From Flavobacterium fragile (GTDB lineage: Bacteria; Bacteroidota; Bacteroidia; Flavobacteriales; Flavobacteriaceae), in NCBI RefSeq assembly GCF_023634865.1, contig NZ_JAMLJN010000001.1:372001-436000 (forward strand): DNA of 64,000 nucleotides. The letters are read 5' to 3'. The notes under the pieces are model-generated. The model saw only the letters and a list, made by a program, of their open reading frames with translations. It was not told the origin of the DNA and did not search any database. The position numbers and the translations under genes are program-made. Shown in pieces: positions 27,338 through 36,237 of the stretch. Within the stretch, counting starts at the first letter, position 1, and every line of letters begins with the position of its first letter.

Positions 27338-28432
27338 TTAAAAGTACTTAACTGGATTTGTATTTTCTTCTGATAAAATAATTGCAAAATTAGTGATTTT
27401 TTCTTTAAGAAAATCAACAATATAATTTTTTGTAAATCTTTCACTTTCAAAATGCCCAATATCAGCCAAAAGGATTTGATTTTCAGCTTCATAGAATTGA
27501 TGATATTTCAGATCGGCTGTTAGGTAAGCGTCTGCTCCTGAAGCAATTGCATTTTTAATTGCAAAACTACCACTTCCCCCTAAAACGGCTACTTTTTGGA
27601 TTGATTTTCCTGTGAAAGCTGAGTGTCTTATGCAACCACACTGTAATTTGTCTTTTACCAATTGTAAAAAATCGGTTTCTGAAAGTGGATTTTCGAATTC
27701 ACCAATTCGTCCCAAACCAATATTCTGATGTTTATTTTCTAATTGGTAAATTTCGTATGCCACTTCTTCATAAGCATGATTTTTGAACAAAGCCTTCAAG
27801 ATTTTTCCTTGTAAATGCTTTTCAAATGTCATTTCAATTTTAATTTCTTCGTTTTCTACAAATTCAAAACGTTCTCCAATTTGCGGATTCGAATTCTCAT
27901 TTCCTAAATAGGTTCCTATTCCTTTCGAATTAAAACTGCAATCTTCATAATTTCCAATGGTTCCAGCTCCGGCTTCAAACAGGGCATTTCGCAATTTTTC
28001 AAAATTTTCTGGAATCGTATAGGTAACTAATTTTTGAATGTAATTTTCTTTCGGAATTAAAACTTTTGAATGTTTTATACCTAGAGCATCGCAGAAAATT
28101 TTATTCACGCCTTTTTGATGATTGTCCAAGGCAGTATGAACGGCATAAATAGCAATATCATTTTTAATGGCTTTCAAAATTGCACGTTCCACATAATTCT
28201 TTCCTGTAATTTTCTTAATTCCTGAAAACAAAATAGGATGGAAGCAAACGACCAAATTACATTTTTTTGAAATCGCTTCATCTATTACCGATTGCAATGC
28301 ATCATGACAAACTAAAATGCCATCAATCTCCTGATTCGGATTTCCAACTAAAAGTCCCACATTATCAAAATCTTCAGCATAACCTAATGGTGCCATTTCT
28401 TCAAGAACAGAAAGTATATTGGAAAGTTTCAT
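27338..28432 (-). CDS. NIF3/YbgI family dinuclear-metal hexamer protein
   Basis: A 364-aa protein of the NIF3 family. Metal ligands are visible in VCFHPILF (His near residue 66), AVHTALDN (His near 102, Asp near 106) and the C-terminal DIGHFESE (His and Glu near residues 328-332). The middle insert (about residues 130-245) is the PII-like/CutA-like domain of the longer family form. The role is unsettled; GTP cyclohydrolase-type activity has been proposed for relatives. The frame could start at 28459, but MKLSNILSVLEEMAPL at 28432 is the family N-terminus. Confidence 0.88.
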   Translation of the reverse strand: MKLSNILSVLEEMAPLGYAEDFDNVGLLVGNPNQEIDGILVCHDALQSVIDEAISKKCNLVVCFHPILFSGIKKITGKNYVERAILKAIKNDIAIYAVHTALDNHQKGVNKIFCDALGIKHSKVLIPKENYIQKLVTYTIPENFEKLRNALFEAGAGTIGNYEDCSFNSKGIGTYLGNENSNPQIGERFEFVENEEIKIEMTFEKHLQGKILKALFKNHAYEEVAYEIYQLENKHQNIGLGRIGEFENPLSETDFLQLVKDKLQCGCIRHSAFTGKSIQKVAVLGGSGSFAIKNAIASGADAYLTADLKYHQFYEAENQILLADIGHFESERFTKNYIVDFLKEKITNFAIILSEENTNPVKYF

Positions 28433-28539
28433 AATGCAAAATTTTAAAATGTTACACAAATTAACGAAATACTACTAAGAAATGAAATGATAAAGAACAT
28501 AAACTTTAAAATGAGGATAATTTATCATACTTTCGTAAT

Positions 28540-29553
28540 ATGATTTTGTTACGAAAAATACTTTTCCCATTAGCCTTTTTGTATTGGCTTGTTACGTTTT
28601 TTAGAAATTGGCTTTACGACAAAGGCATTTTTAAGAGTCATACTTTTAATATTCCAATAATTGCTGTTGGAAATCTTAGTGTTGGCGGAACAGGGAAAAC
28701 ACCTCAAATCGAATATTTAATCCGATTACTTTCCGAAAATTATAAAGTGGCAGTTTTAAGTCGCGGATATAAACGTTCGACCGAAGGTTTTATTTTGGCA
28801 GATGAAAATGCTACTGCGAGTTCTATTGGTGATGAACCTTTTCAGTTTTTTTCGAAATTTCCAAACATTCATGTAGCTGTTGACGCTAATCGTAAAAACG
28901 GAATTGAAAGTTTACTAAAACTTCCAAATAAACCAGATGTTATTTTATTAGATGATGCGTTTCAACACAGAAAGGTCAAAGCTGGATTCTATATTTTGCT
29001 AACGGCATATGACGATTTATTTTGTGATGATTTTATTTTGCCTTTCGGGAACTTACGCGAACCTTCTTCGGGTAAAAAAAGAGCAGATATGATAATTGTC
29101 ACAAAATGTCCAAAGGATTTGTCCGATCTTGCGCAGCAGAAAATAAAAGAAAAGTTGAAGGTGAAGCAACCTGTTTTCTTCTCAACGATTCATTATGACG
29201 ATTTTGTTTTTGGGAAGAACAATCAAATGTTGGTTTCACAAATTCAGTCCGAAAGCAAAGTATTGGTTGCTGGAATTGCAAAACCTAAATTATTCTTTGA
29301 TTTTCTAAAAAATGAATCGGATGATACTTTGGTGTTTGCAGATCACCATCATTTTTCACAACAAGACTGTGAACAGATTTTAGCAAAAGCTAAAGGAAGA
29401 AAAATTATTACAACAGAAAAAGATTTTGTTCGATTAAATGGGTTGTTGCCCGAAAGGCAATTGCTATATTTGCCCATTAAATCAGCATTTTTAAATACAA
29501 ACATTGATAAAACGATACATGATTATGTGGGAAAAAGTTCAAGAAACAGTTAG
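28540..29553 (+). CDS. lpxK: Tetraacyldisaccharide 4'-kinase
   Basis: A 337-aa inner-membrane kinase that phosphorylates the lipid A disaccharide at the 4' position. One N-terminal membrane helix (about residues 5-22) is followed by the Walker A motif GNLSVGGTGKTP (about residues 43-54) and DDAFQHR (about 138-144), all typical. A TACTTTCG sequence at 28528-28535 could be the promoter -7 element, which would leave almost no leader. The last 29 bp overlap the PNP gene. Confidence 0.95.
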   Translation: MILLRKILFPLAFLYWLVTFFRNWLYDKGIFKSHTFNIPIIAVGNLSVGGTGKTPQIEYLIRLLSENYKVAVLSRGYKRSTEGFILADENATASSIGDEPFQFFSKFPNIHVAVDANRKNGIESLLKLPNKPDVILLDDAFQHRKVKAGFYILLTAYDDLFCDDFILPFGNLREPSSGKKRADMIIVTKCPKDLSDLAQQKIKEKLKVKQPVFFSTIHYDDFVFGKNNQMLVSQIQSESKVLVAGIAKPKLFFDFLKNESDDTLVFADHHHFSQQDCEQILAKAKGRKIITTEKDFVRLNGLLPERQLLYLPIKSAFLNTNIDKTIHDYVGKSSRNS

Positions 29554-30337
29554 TTACATTAAAAGTAAAACCAATTTTTCTCCTGAATACGGAGTCATTT
29601 TAGGCTCAGGTTTAGGGGGATTTACAGAAGATATTACCATCGAACATACATTACCTTATACCGAAATTCCAAATTTTCCGGTTTCAACAGTTCAAGGTCA
29701 TAATGGTGCTCTAGTTTTCGGAACTATTCAAGGGAAAAAAGTGGTGGCTATGCAAGGACGCTTTCATTTTTATGAAGGTTACGATATGAAGCAAGTGACT
29801 TTTCCGGTTCGTGTAATGAAATATTTAGGAGTGGAAAAGTTGATTGTTTCCAATGCTTCTGGAGGTGTGAATTCAACATATAAAGTTGGAGATGTTGCGG
29901 TAATTACAGATCACATCAATATGATGCCAGAACATCCATTACGTGGACATAACGATGAGCGTTTTGGACCAAGATTTGTTAATATGAGCGAGCCATATTC
30001 AAAAAATATGATTAATAAAGCTTTTGATTTGGCCAAAGAGTTGAATATTGATTTGAAAAAAGGAATTTATTTAGGTTTACAAGGTCCAACATTCGAAACG
30101 CTTGCCGAATACAAAATGGTAAAAGCTCTTGGTGCGGATTGTGTTGGAATGTCAACCGTTCCAGAAGTAATTGTGGCACGACATATGGAAATGGAATGTT
30201 TCGGGATTTCTGTAATTACTGATATAGGTGATGAAGATAATATTGAAGAAGTAAATCATGATGAGGTACTTTTGGCTGCTCAAAAAGCCGAACCATTGGT
30301 AAGGAATCTGATCAAAAATTTAATTGCTCAATATTAA
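29525..30337 (+). CDS. Purine nucleoside phosphorylase
   Basis: A 270-aa trimeric-type purine nucleoside phosphorylase that splits inosine/guanosine with phosphate for purine salvage. Landmarks are GVILGSGLGGF (about residues 20-30), MQGRFHFYEGY with the phosphate-site His, NASGGVN, and the substrate loop FETLAEYKM...VGMSTVPE. The frame is open from 29504; ATG 29525 gives the usual MWEKVQE start and the usual length. Its start lies inside lpxK, so the two genes are probably translationally coupled. A terminator follows at 30360. Confidence 0.95.
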   Translation: MWEKVQETVSYIKSKTNFSPEYGVILGSGLGGFTEDITIEHTLPYTEIPNFPVSTVQGHNGALVFGTIQGKKVVAMQGRFHFYEGYDMKQVTFPVRVMKYLGVEKLIVSNASGGVNSTYKVGDVAVITDHINMMPEHPLRGHNDERFGPRFVNMSEPYSKNMINKAFDLAKELNIDLKKGIYLGLQGPTFETLAEYKMVKALGADCVGMSTVPEVIVARHMEMECFGISVITDIGDEDNIEEVNHDEVLLAAQKAEPLVRNLIKNLIAQY

Positions 30338-30359
30338 ATAAATAGAAGTCTTAAAAACA

Positions 30360-30400
30360 AAAGTTCTAGAATCAGCGATTGGATTACTAGAACTTTTTTT
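30360..30400. terminator. Terminator between the PNP gene and the GAPDH gene
   Basis: AAAGTTCTAG (30360-30369) pairs with CTAGAACTTT (30387-30396), with T after it and A before it. It can serve PNP on the plus strand and GAPDH on the minus strand. Confidence 0.75.
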
Positions 30401-30418
30401 ATGAACTTCATTGAGTTT

Positions 30419-31450
30419 TTATTTTCTAGAAATAAAAGTAATTAAATCGATAAGTCTAGAAGAATAACCGATTTCATTGTCGTACCACCCCACAATCTTA
30501 ACCATTTTATCGATGACAGAAGTGAGTTGGGCATCGAATAAACAAGAATGTGTATTTCCAATAATATCTACAGAAACAATAGGATCTTCAGTATAATCTA
30601 AAATTCCTTTAAAATTAGTTTCCGCTGCTTTTTTGAATGCCTGATTGATTTCTTCAATAGAAACTTGACGTTTTACATTAAAAGTAATATCGGTCAACGA
30701 ACCATCGGGAACTGGAACTCGAATTCCACAACCGCCAATTTTTGTTTCTAATTCTGGAAATATTTTTGTTAATGCTTTTGCTGCGCCAGTTGTTGTTGGA
30801 ACAATAGATTGCGCTGCACCACGAGCTCTTCGTAAATCTTTATGAGGTTGATCATGTAAACTTTGGTCGGTAGTGTAGGAATGAACAGTTGTAATATATG
30901 CTTGTTCAATTTCGCACAATTCCTGAATGATTTTAATCATCGGAGCCGCATTATTCGTAGTACAACTTGCGTTAGAAATTATCGTTTCGCTTCCATTTAA
31001 AATGTGTTCGTTTACCCCTAAAACAACGGTTTTTATTTCATCAACTTCAGATGGCGCGGAAAGAATTATTTTTTTTGCACCAGCTAAAATGTGTTGGTTA
31101 ATGTCTTCAAACGTTTTGAATTTTCCTGTCGATTCAATAACAATGTCAATATTTAGCGATTTCCAATCTAAATTTTTGATTTCTCTTTCGTGAAAAAATA
31201 AATAGGATTTATCGTCAATGATAATCGAGTCTTCAGAAAATGAAACTTTATGATTTAGAACCCCGTGAATGCTATCGTATTTTACCAAATGCGACATTGT
31301 TTTGTTATCCGCAATGTCGTTGATGGCAACCACTTCAATAGTAGGATGATTCAAAAGCAATCGGAACAAATTACGTCCAATTCTTCCAAAACCATTAATA
31401 GCAATTTTTATTTTTGTTTCAGGTTTCAATGTTTTTGTTTCAAGTTTCAA
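30419..31450 (-). CDS. gap: Type I glyceraldehyde-3-phosphate dehydrogenase, start codon uncertain
   Basis: A GAPDH of about 343 aa or slightly less. The NAD motif INGFGRIGRNLFR, the catalytic SNASCTTNNAAP and the C-terminal WYDNEIGYSSRL are all intact. The start is unusual: there is no ATG before the Rossmann motif. The first possible start after an in-frame TGA is a TTG at 31450 inside a heptanucleotide array, and another TTG lies at 31429. The usual MK-I-K-I-A start of relatives corresponds here to TKIKIA (ACA instead of ATG). A second, larger GAPDH is at 58364. Confidence 0.88.
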   Translation of the reverse strand: MKLETKTLKPETKIKIAINGFGRIGRNLFRLLLNHPTIEVVAINDIADNKTMSHLVKYDSIHGVLNHKVSFSEDSIIIDDKSYLFFHEREIKNLDWKSLNIDIVIESTGKFKTFEDINQHILAGAKKIILSAPSEVDEIKTVVLGVNEHILNGSETIISNASCTTNNAAPMIKIIQELCEIEQAYITTVHSYTTDQSLHDQPHKDLRRARGAAQSIVPTTTGAAKALTKIFPELETKIGGCGIRVPVPDGSLTDITFNVKRQVSIEEINQAFKKAAETNFKGILDYTEDPIVSVDIIGNTHSCLFDAQLTSVIDKMVKIVGWYDNEIGYSSRLIDLITFISRK

Positions 31451-31458
31451 GTTTCAAG
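31417..31458. repeat. Heptanucleotide array overlapping the 5' end of the GAPDH gene
   Basis: Six units in one register on the plus strand: TTTCAGG, TTTCAAT, GTTTTTG, TTTCAAG, TTTCAAG, TTTCAAG. The last three are identical. On the minus strand the unit reads CTTGAAA; it supplies both the in-frame stop and the TTG start of the GAPDH frame. The spacer beyond it (31489-31525) again shows 7-nt spacing, with two TCCATC blocks 7 bp apart. Confidence 0.85.
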
Positions 31459-31525
31459 TTAAAAAGTTAGTGTAACCAAGCTTAATTATCAGAATTTAGG
31501 ATTTAAAAAACTTCCATCATCCATC

Positions 31526-32401
31526 TTAATGAATATGTTTCTCTGCATGGTAAGACGAACGCACTAAAGCGCCACTTTCCACATGTCTAAAACCTAATTC
31601 TTTTCCGATTTTTTCGTATTTCGCGAATTGTTCTGGCGTGATGTATTCTTTAACTGGTAAATGTTTTTTACTTGGTTGTAAATATTGACCAATCGTAACA
31701 ATATCCACTTTTGCATCAGCTAAATCGTGTAAAACTTGAATTACTTCTTCCTCAGTTTCACCTAATCCTAACATGATACCCGATTTTGTTCTTTTGATAC
31801 CTTGCTCTTTTAAATAACGCAACACTTCTAAGCTTTTTTCATATTTCGCTTGAATACGCACTTCACGCGTCAAACGTTTTACGGTTTCCATGTTGTGCGA
31901 AACTACTTCTGGAGCTACTTCAATAATTCGGTCTAAATTTCTAGTATTACCTTGAAAGTCTGGAATTAAGGTTTCTAAAGTTGTATTTGGATTCATTCGG
32001 CGAATCGCTTTCACGGTTTCTGCCCAAATAATCGACCCCATATCTTTTAAATCATCACGGTCAACACTCGTAATAACCGCATGTTTGATGTTCATAATTT
32101 TGATAGAACGCGCTACTTTTTCAGGTTCGTCCCAATCAACAGTTTCAGGTCGACCGGTTTTAACACCACAAAAGCCGCACGAACGTGTACAGATATTTCC
32201 TAAAATCATGAAAGTTGCGGTTCCTTCGCCCCAACATTCGCCCATATTAGGACAACTTCCCGAGGTACAAATGGTATTCAGTTTGTATTTGTCTACTAAA
32301 CCTCTAAGTTCGGTGTAGTTTTTACCCGTTGGTAATTTTACGCGCAACCATTTTGGTTTGGGTTCTCTTGGTGGAAAAACATTGTCAATAGCCGTGTCCA
32401 T
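31526..32401 (-). CDS. lipA: Lipoyl synthase
   Basis: A 291-aa radical SAM enzyme that inserts two sulfurs into octanoyl-protein to make lipoate for 2-oxoacid dehydrogenases. The auxiliary cluster motif [12 protein letters not shown] and the radical SAM motif CTRSCGFC are complete; the C-terminal RSSY motif is present. The frame opens at 32422, but [16 protein letters not shown] at 32401 is the usual N-terminus. No lipB is in the window. Confidence 0.96.
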   Translation of the reverse strand: MDTAIDNVFPPREPKPKWLRVKLPTGKNYTELRGLVDKYKLNTICTSGSCPNMGECWGEGTATFMILGNICTRSCGFCGVKTGRPETVDWDEPEKVARSIKIMNIKHAVITSVDRDDLKDMGSIIWAETVKAIRRMNPNTTLETLIPDFQGNTRNLDRIIEVAPEVVSHNMETVKRLTREVRIQAKYEKSLEVLRYLKEQGIKRTKSGIMLGLGETEEEVIQVLHDLADAKVDIVTIGQYLQPSKKHLPVKEYITPEQFAKYEKIGKELGFRHVESGALVRSSYHAEKHIH

Positions 32402-32430
32402 AATCAAAATTTTGATAGGCAAAGATACGA

Positions 32431-32465
32431 TATGAAATTTAGAATTTTGAAGTAAGAATTTAGAA
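32431..32465. repeat. Heptanucleotide-periodic tract upstream of lipA
   Basis: Five units in register: TATGAAA, TTTAGAA, TTTTGAA, GTAAGAA, TTTAGAA. It lies 30 bp before the lipA start and beside the sigma-factor gene fragment. Confidence 0.65.
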
Positions 32466-32508
32466 AATGAGAAAACTTTAGGAAAGTTTTAGGAAATGTA
32501 AACGCTAA

Positions 32509-32664
32509 TTACTTCCCCGAAATAATTTCAGCTAACAATTTCTTTGCTCGTAGCAGTTTAATTTTGATATTATTTAGCGGTTCATCAATTTGTTCTGCCA
32601 TTTCTTGATGCGTCATTTCTTGAAAATAACGCATTTGAATGACAAAATTCAATTGTTTAAATTG
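32509..32664 (-). pseudogene. Truncated second copy of the ECF sigma factor 3' end
   Basis: Positions 32509-32640 align without gaps to 33365-33496, the last 132 bp of the intact sigma gene, with 9 mismatches. Translated, it gives the region 4 helix-turn-helix end from VIQMRYFQEM to the stop after ISGK, with a single change (His for Tyr). Eight of nine differences are silent. Upstream the match breaks up: KQL is still recognisable, but about four codons are missing and nothing resembles the rest of sigma. No start codon or sigma region 2 is present, so it is not a working sigma factor. Confidence 0.88.
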
Positions 32665-32687
32665 AAAATTTAGATTTTATTAAAACT

Positions 32688-33311
32688 TCATTTTTCTAGT
32701 TTTTCTAGAATTTGTTCTATAGCACTTCTAAATTTGTAATATGTTCCAAACATAAAAATTTTGCTATCAATAGTTTCTTTTGAACTCACACCTGTTAATT
32801 GATATTTTACAACTTTTCCATCAAAAACCAATAATGTAGTTGGATAACCAATGTTCATATTTAAATTTTTAATAAAATCCTTATTCAAGGATAATTGTCG
32901 GGACATGGTTGGATGGTTTATGTTGTGTTTTTCTATTTCATTTTTAGAATCGAATGTAATAGATATAAAGTCAACTTTATCTTTAAACTTATTATGCAAT
33001 TCATTTAAAATCTCTGTTTCTCCTATACATGCCGCACATGCGCTAAACCAAAAATTATAAATTGCCAATCTTTTTGTTTTAGAACTATCAAATTCTTTTC
33101 CTTCAATATCTTTTACCACAAAATATGGAATTTCCATATCTAATAAAGATCTATTTATCTTAAGATTGATATTCTTGTAGATATCTTCATATTTTATTTT
33201 GGAATTGTTGTTTTCTGAAGAATTATTCAGTGTGTCTGTAGAAGAAATTGTCTGACAATTTGCTGTATTAATAACTATTAGAAATAAACAATATTTTAAA
33301 ATATTAATCAT
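32688..33311 (-). CDS. Secreted thioredoxin-fold protein (TlpA/ResA-like)
   Basis: A 207-aa protein with a signal peptide (about residues 1-19) and a thioredoxin domain. The redox site is FWFSACAACIGE (C92 and C95), and GYPTTLLVF holds the cis-Pro. The CAAC active site differs from the CxPC of most TlpA proteins. It lies between the complete sigma gene and a partial second copy of that gene's 3' end, with AT-rich flanks of 25-55 bp. This suggests it arrived by insertion. Substrate and partner are unknown; periplasmic disulfide reduction is the family expectation. Confidence 0.8.
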   Translation of the reverse strand: MINILKYCLFLIVINTANCQTISSTDTLNNSSENNNSKIKYEDIYKNINLKINRSLLDMEIPYFVVKDIEGKEFDSSKTKRLAIYNFWFSACAACIGETEILNELHNKFKDKVDFISITFDSKNEIEKHNINHPTMSRQLSLNKDFIKNLNMNIGYPTTLLVFDGKVVKYQLTGVSSKETIDSKIFMFGTYYKFRSAIEQILEKLEK

Positions 33312-33364
33312 GTAATCTTCAATTTATTTTTTTTATTAAAAATAGTAATATTTACTGTTATAAT

Positions 33365-33928
33365 TTACTTCCCCGAAATAATCTCCGCTAATAATTTCTT
33401 TGCTCGAAGCAATTTAATTTTGATGTTATTCAGCGGTTCATCAATTTGTTCTGCCATTTCTTGATAGGTCATTTCTTGAAAATAACGCATTTGAATAACT
33501 TCTTGATAAGCGGGTTTTAATTGTTTGATGTATTGAAGTAATTGAGCTAAATTTTGTTCGATAATCAATTCGTCTTCAGCAGAATTGGAATCATCAGCAA
33601 CACTATAAGCTTGATGATCTTCTTCGTCATTCATTTCAATAAATAAAGACGATTTCTTTTTGCGAAGCATATCAATATGAACGTTTTTTGCAATCGCAAT
33701 CAGCCAAGTGTTAAACCCATATTCGGGATTATAAGTGGCGATTTTGTCAAATGCTTTTGCGAAAGTTTCAATGACAATATCTTCGGTGTCGGTTTCGTTT
33801 TCGGTGCGTTTTAGCATGAATCCGTATACTTCATTCCAGAAAAAATCCAATAAAAACGTGAAAGCAACTTGGTCTCCCTTTTTTGCTTTTTCAATGTTTT
33901 CTTGAATAATTACTGAATTTACTTCCAA
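33365..33928 (-). CDS. RNA polymerase ECF sigma factor
   Basis: A 187-aa group 4 sigma factor. Region 2 (about residues 20-95) includes DTEDIVIETFAKAFDKI and TYNPEYGFNTWLIAIAKN; region 4 (about 130-185) ends with the helix-turn-helix MTYQEMAEQIDEPLNNIKIKLLRAKK. The only fitting start is a TTG at 33928, which overlaps the stop of the glycosyltransferase gene by 10 bp. No anti-sigma gene is adjacent. The last 132 bp of the gene are repeated beyond the thioredoxin gene. Confidence 0.92.
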   Translation of the reverse strand: MEVNSVIIQENIEKAKKGDQVAFTFLLDFFWNEVYGFMLKRTENETDTEDIVIETFAKAFDKIATYNPEYGFNTWLIAIAKNVHIDMLRKKKSSLFIEMNDEEDHQAYSVADDSNSAEDELIIEQNLAQLLQYIKQLKPAYQEVIQMRYFQEMTYQEMAEQIDEPLNNIKIKLLRAKKLLAEIISGK

Positions 33929-35028
33929 TGTAAAGGTTTTGAGATGAGGTTTCTAAAAAATACGCTTAATTGAGTAAAGATAAGTACAATTTCGATAATC
34001 GGATACCAATACATGACATCTTTTTCTTTTAGTTTTCCAGCGGCATAACCTAAAGAAATCCAAGAGAATAAATATCTAAAAACGATAATTCCAGTCACAA
34101 TCATCCATTGGAATTGAAACGCCAATAAAACAATCGCCAAAACTAAAAACCAAAACTGACTAAAGAAAAATAATCCCAATTGAAATTTATCAAATCCTTT
34201 GTAGAATTTCGCAGTCGTAGCATGTCTTCTTTTTTGGTACACCCAAGACGAAAAAGTAGTTTTTGGTTCCGAAAATGTAAAACTTTCTGGAGTGTATAAA
34301 ATAGCAGTATTCTTCTTTGTTGCCGCTTGATTTATAAACAAATCATCATCACCCGAACGAATTTTCATGTGATCCATAAAACCTCGAACATTGAAGAATT
34401 CTTCTTTTTTATAAGCTAAATTGCGCCCAACTCCCATATAAGGTTTGCCAATTTTTGCCCAAGAAAAATATTGCGTAGCGGTTAACATCGTTTCAAAACG
34501 AATGATTTTGTTTAGGAAAGAATTTTTCACTTTTTCGTAAGCGCCATAACCTAAAACAATCGTTTTTTCTTTTGTAAATTGAGTCGAAATTTGCAACAAC
34601 CAATCGTTTGACGCTGGATAACAATCTGCATCGGTAAATACTAAATACTCGTTTTTTGCTGCTTTGATACCTAAGGTTAATGCGAATTTTTTATTACCCC
34701 AAAACGCTTCATTGTTTTGAACTTTTACCAATTTTACATTCGCATATTGCTTTTCGTAACTTTCAAATAATTCCAAAGTTTCATCGCTCGAAGCATCGTC
34801 AATTAAGACAATTTCGTAATCAGGATAGTTTTGGGTAACCAAAGTTTGAAAATACTTTTTGATATTTTCTTCTTCGTTTTTAGCACAAACAATAATAGAA
34901 ATAGGTAAACGTTTCGGAGTTCCTTCGGTTTTTTTACCAAATGAGAATTTTCCGAAAATAAAAATATAATAAATGAATTGGATAAACACGATAATCGCAA
35001 AAACGATTAAGAGTATTGTTAATATCAT
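33919..35028 (-). CDS. Membrane-associated family 2 glycosyltransferase
   Basis: A 369-aa GT2 enzyme. An N-terminal membrane helix (about residues 3-25) precedes the GT-A domain with ISIIVCAKNEEENI, DDASSDET (about 77-84) and DAD in VFTDADCYP. A QKRRH motif near residue 265 is like the QxxRW motif of processive enzymes. Two to three membrane helices close the protein. It probably adds sugars to an envelope polymer or lipid. The following sigma gene overlaps it by 10 bp. Confidence 0.88.
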   Translation of the reverse strand: MILTILLIVFAIIVFIQFIYYIFIFGKFSFGKKTEGTPKRLPISIIVCAKNEEENIKKYFQTLVTQNYPDYEIVLIDDASSDETLELFESYEKQYANVKLVKVQNNEAFWGNKKFALTLGIKAAKNEYLVFTDADCYPASNDWLLQISTQFTKEKTIVLGYGAYEKVKNSFLNKIIRFETMLTATQYFSWAKIGKPYMGVGRNLAYKKEEFFNVRGFMDHMKIRSGDDDLFINQAATKKNTAILYTPESFTFSEPKTTFSSWVYQKRRHATTAKFYKGFDKFQLGLFFFSQFWFLVLAIVLLAFQFQWMIVTGIIVFRYLFSWISLGYAAGKLKEKDVMYWYPIIEIVLIFTQLSVFFRNLISKPLHWK

Positions 35029-35194
35029 AAAATTTAAAATTAAAATTGTAAAGATTGCAGTATTTTCAAATAGATTGAATTCAAAAGTTCACTTTCTGAT
35101 GAAATCTCAGCAATTCTTTGAGTTTTCTAAAAACGATGCAACTAATGTGACTTTCATTTTTATTTTAGCTGCGAAATTACAAAAGAAATTTGAC

Positions 35195-36202
35195 TTAAAT
35201 AATATTTACTTCCGCCTCAATTGTAATTCCGAATTTTTCTAAAATCGTTTGTTGGATATTTTTTGAAAGTGCTACAATTTCAGCTCCTGTTGCAGTCCCA
35301 TAATTGACTAAAACTAAAGCTTGATTTTTGTGCACACCTGCATCACCAAAACGTTTACCTTTAAAACCAGCTTGTTCAATTAACCAACCCGCAGGAACTT
35401 TTACCTCAGTTTCAGAAACTACATAATGCGGCATTTCAGGGTGAAGTGCTTTTGCTTTTTCGTAAGCTTCTTTTGTAATGATTGGATTTTTAAAGAAGCT
35501 TCCGCTGTTACCTAATTCTTTTGGATCTGGTAATTTGCTTTGACGAATAGCGATTACCGCATTGCTAACGTCTTTTAAAGTTGGGTTCTCGATGCCGTTT
35601 TGTTTTAATTCTGTTTCGATGGCACCATAAGTAGTAGAAACTTTATGATTTCTCTTCGTCAATTTAAAACTGACAGAAGTTATGATGTATTGATTTTTTA
35701 ATTCGTTTTTGAAAACACTTTCTCTGTATTCGAATTTGCATTGTGTGTTGGTAAACGTTTCAATTTCTAATGTTTTCATATTCAAAGCATCGCAAGAAAA
35801 CATCGTATCTTTAATTTCTACTCCATAAGCTCCGATGTTTTGAATAGGAGTTGTGCCCACATTTCCTGGAATTAAAGATAGATTTTCAATGCCGCCAAAA
35901 TTTTGATTGATGCACCAAAGTACAAATTCGTGCCAATTTTCACCAGCTTGTGCTTTTACAATAACAAAATCATCGTTTTCTTCTACAATTTCTCTTCCTT
36001 TTAAATTCACATGAACGACTAATTTTTCAATATCTTGGGTTAAAAGCATATTACTTCCACCTCCTAAAATAAAAATATCGTCGTTTTTTGTTAACACTTC
36101 TTTTAATTCAGAAATCGAACTTACCGAAACAAATTGTTTCGCTTTGGCGTCAATTCCAAAAGTGTTATAATTTTTTAGAGAAAAATCGTTTTGGATATTC
36201 AT
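35195..36202 (-). CDS. murB: UDP-N-acetylenolpyruvoylglucosamine reductase
   Basis: A 335-aa FAD enzyme that makes UDP-N-acetylmuramate for peptidoglycan. N-terminal YNTFGIDAKAK, the FAD-binding LGGGSNML (about residues 50-57), SLIPGNVGTTPIQNIGAYG and the SGSFFKNP motif with the catalytic Ser are all present. It is the type I form. The frame opens at 36220, but MNIQNDFSLKNY at 36202 is the usual start. It lies 35 bp behind recF in the same direction. Confidence 0.95.
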   Translation of the reverse strand: MNIQNDFSLKNYNTFGIDAKAKQFVSVSSISELKEVLTKNDDIFILGGGSNMLLTQDIEKLVVHVNLKGREIVEENDDFVIVKAQAGENWHEFVLWCINQNFGGIENLSLIPGNVGTTPIQNIGAYGVEIKDTMFSCDALNMKTLEIETFTNTQCKFEYRESVFKNELKNQYIITSVSFKLTKRNHKVSTTYGAIETELKQNGIENPTLKDVSNAVIAIRQSKLPDPKELGNSGSFFKNPIITKEAYEKAKALHPEMPHYVVSETEVKVPAGWLIEQAGFKGKRFGDAGVHKNQALVLVNYGTATGAEIVALSKNIQQTILEKFGITIEAEVNII

Positions 36203-36237
36203 TAGAATAATTTTTTTCAAATGTAATATTATGAATT

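Noticed and set aside
32688..33311. Repeat-flanked thioredoxin gene as an insertion-sequence cargo
   Set aside because: The flanking repeats are the sigma gene 3' end, not terminal inverted repeats, and no transposase is present.
35029..35194. 166-bp gap between the glycosyltransferase and murB genes as a hidden gene
   Set aside because: No open frame with plausible coding content and no strong structure; it most likely holds a promoter that I cannot define.
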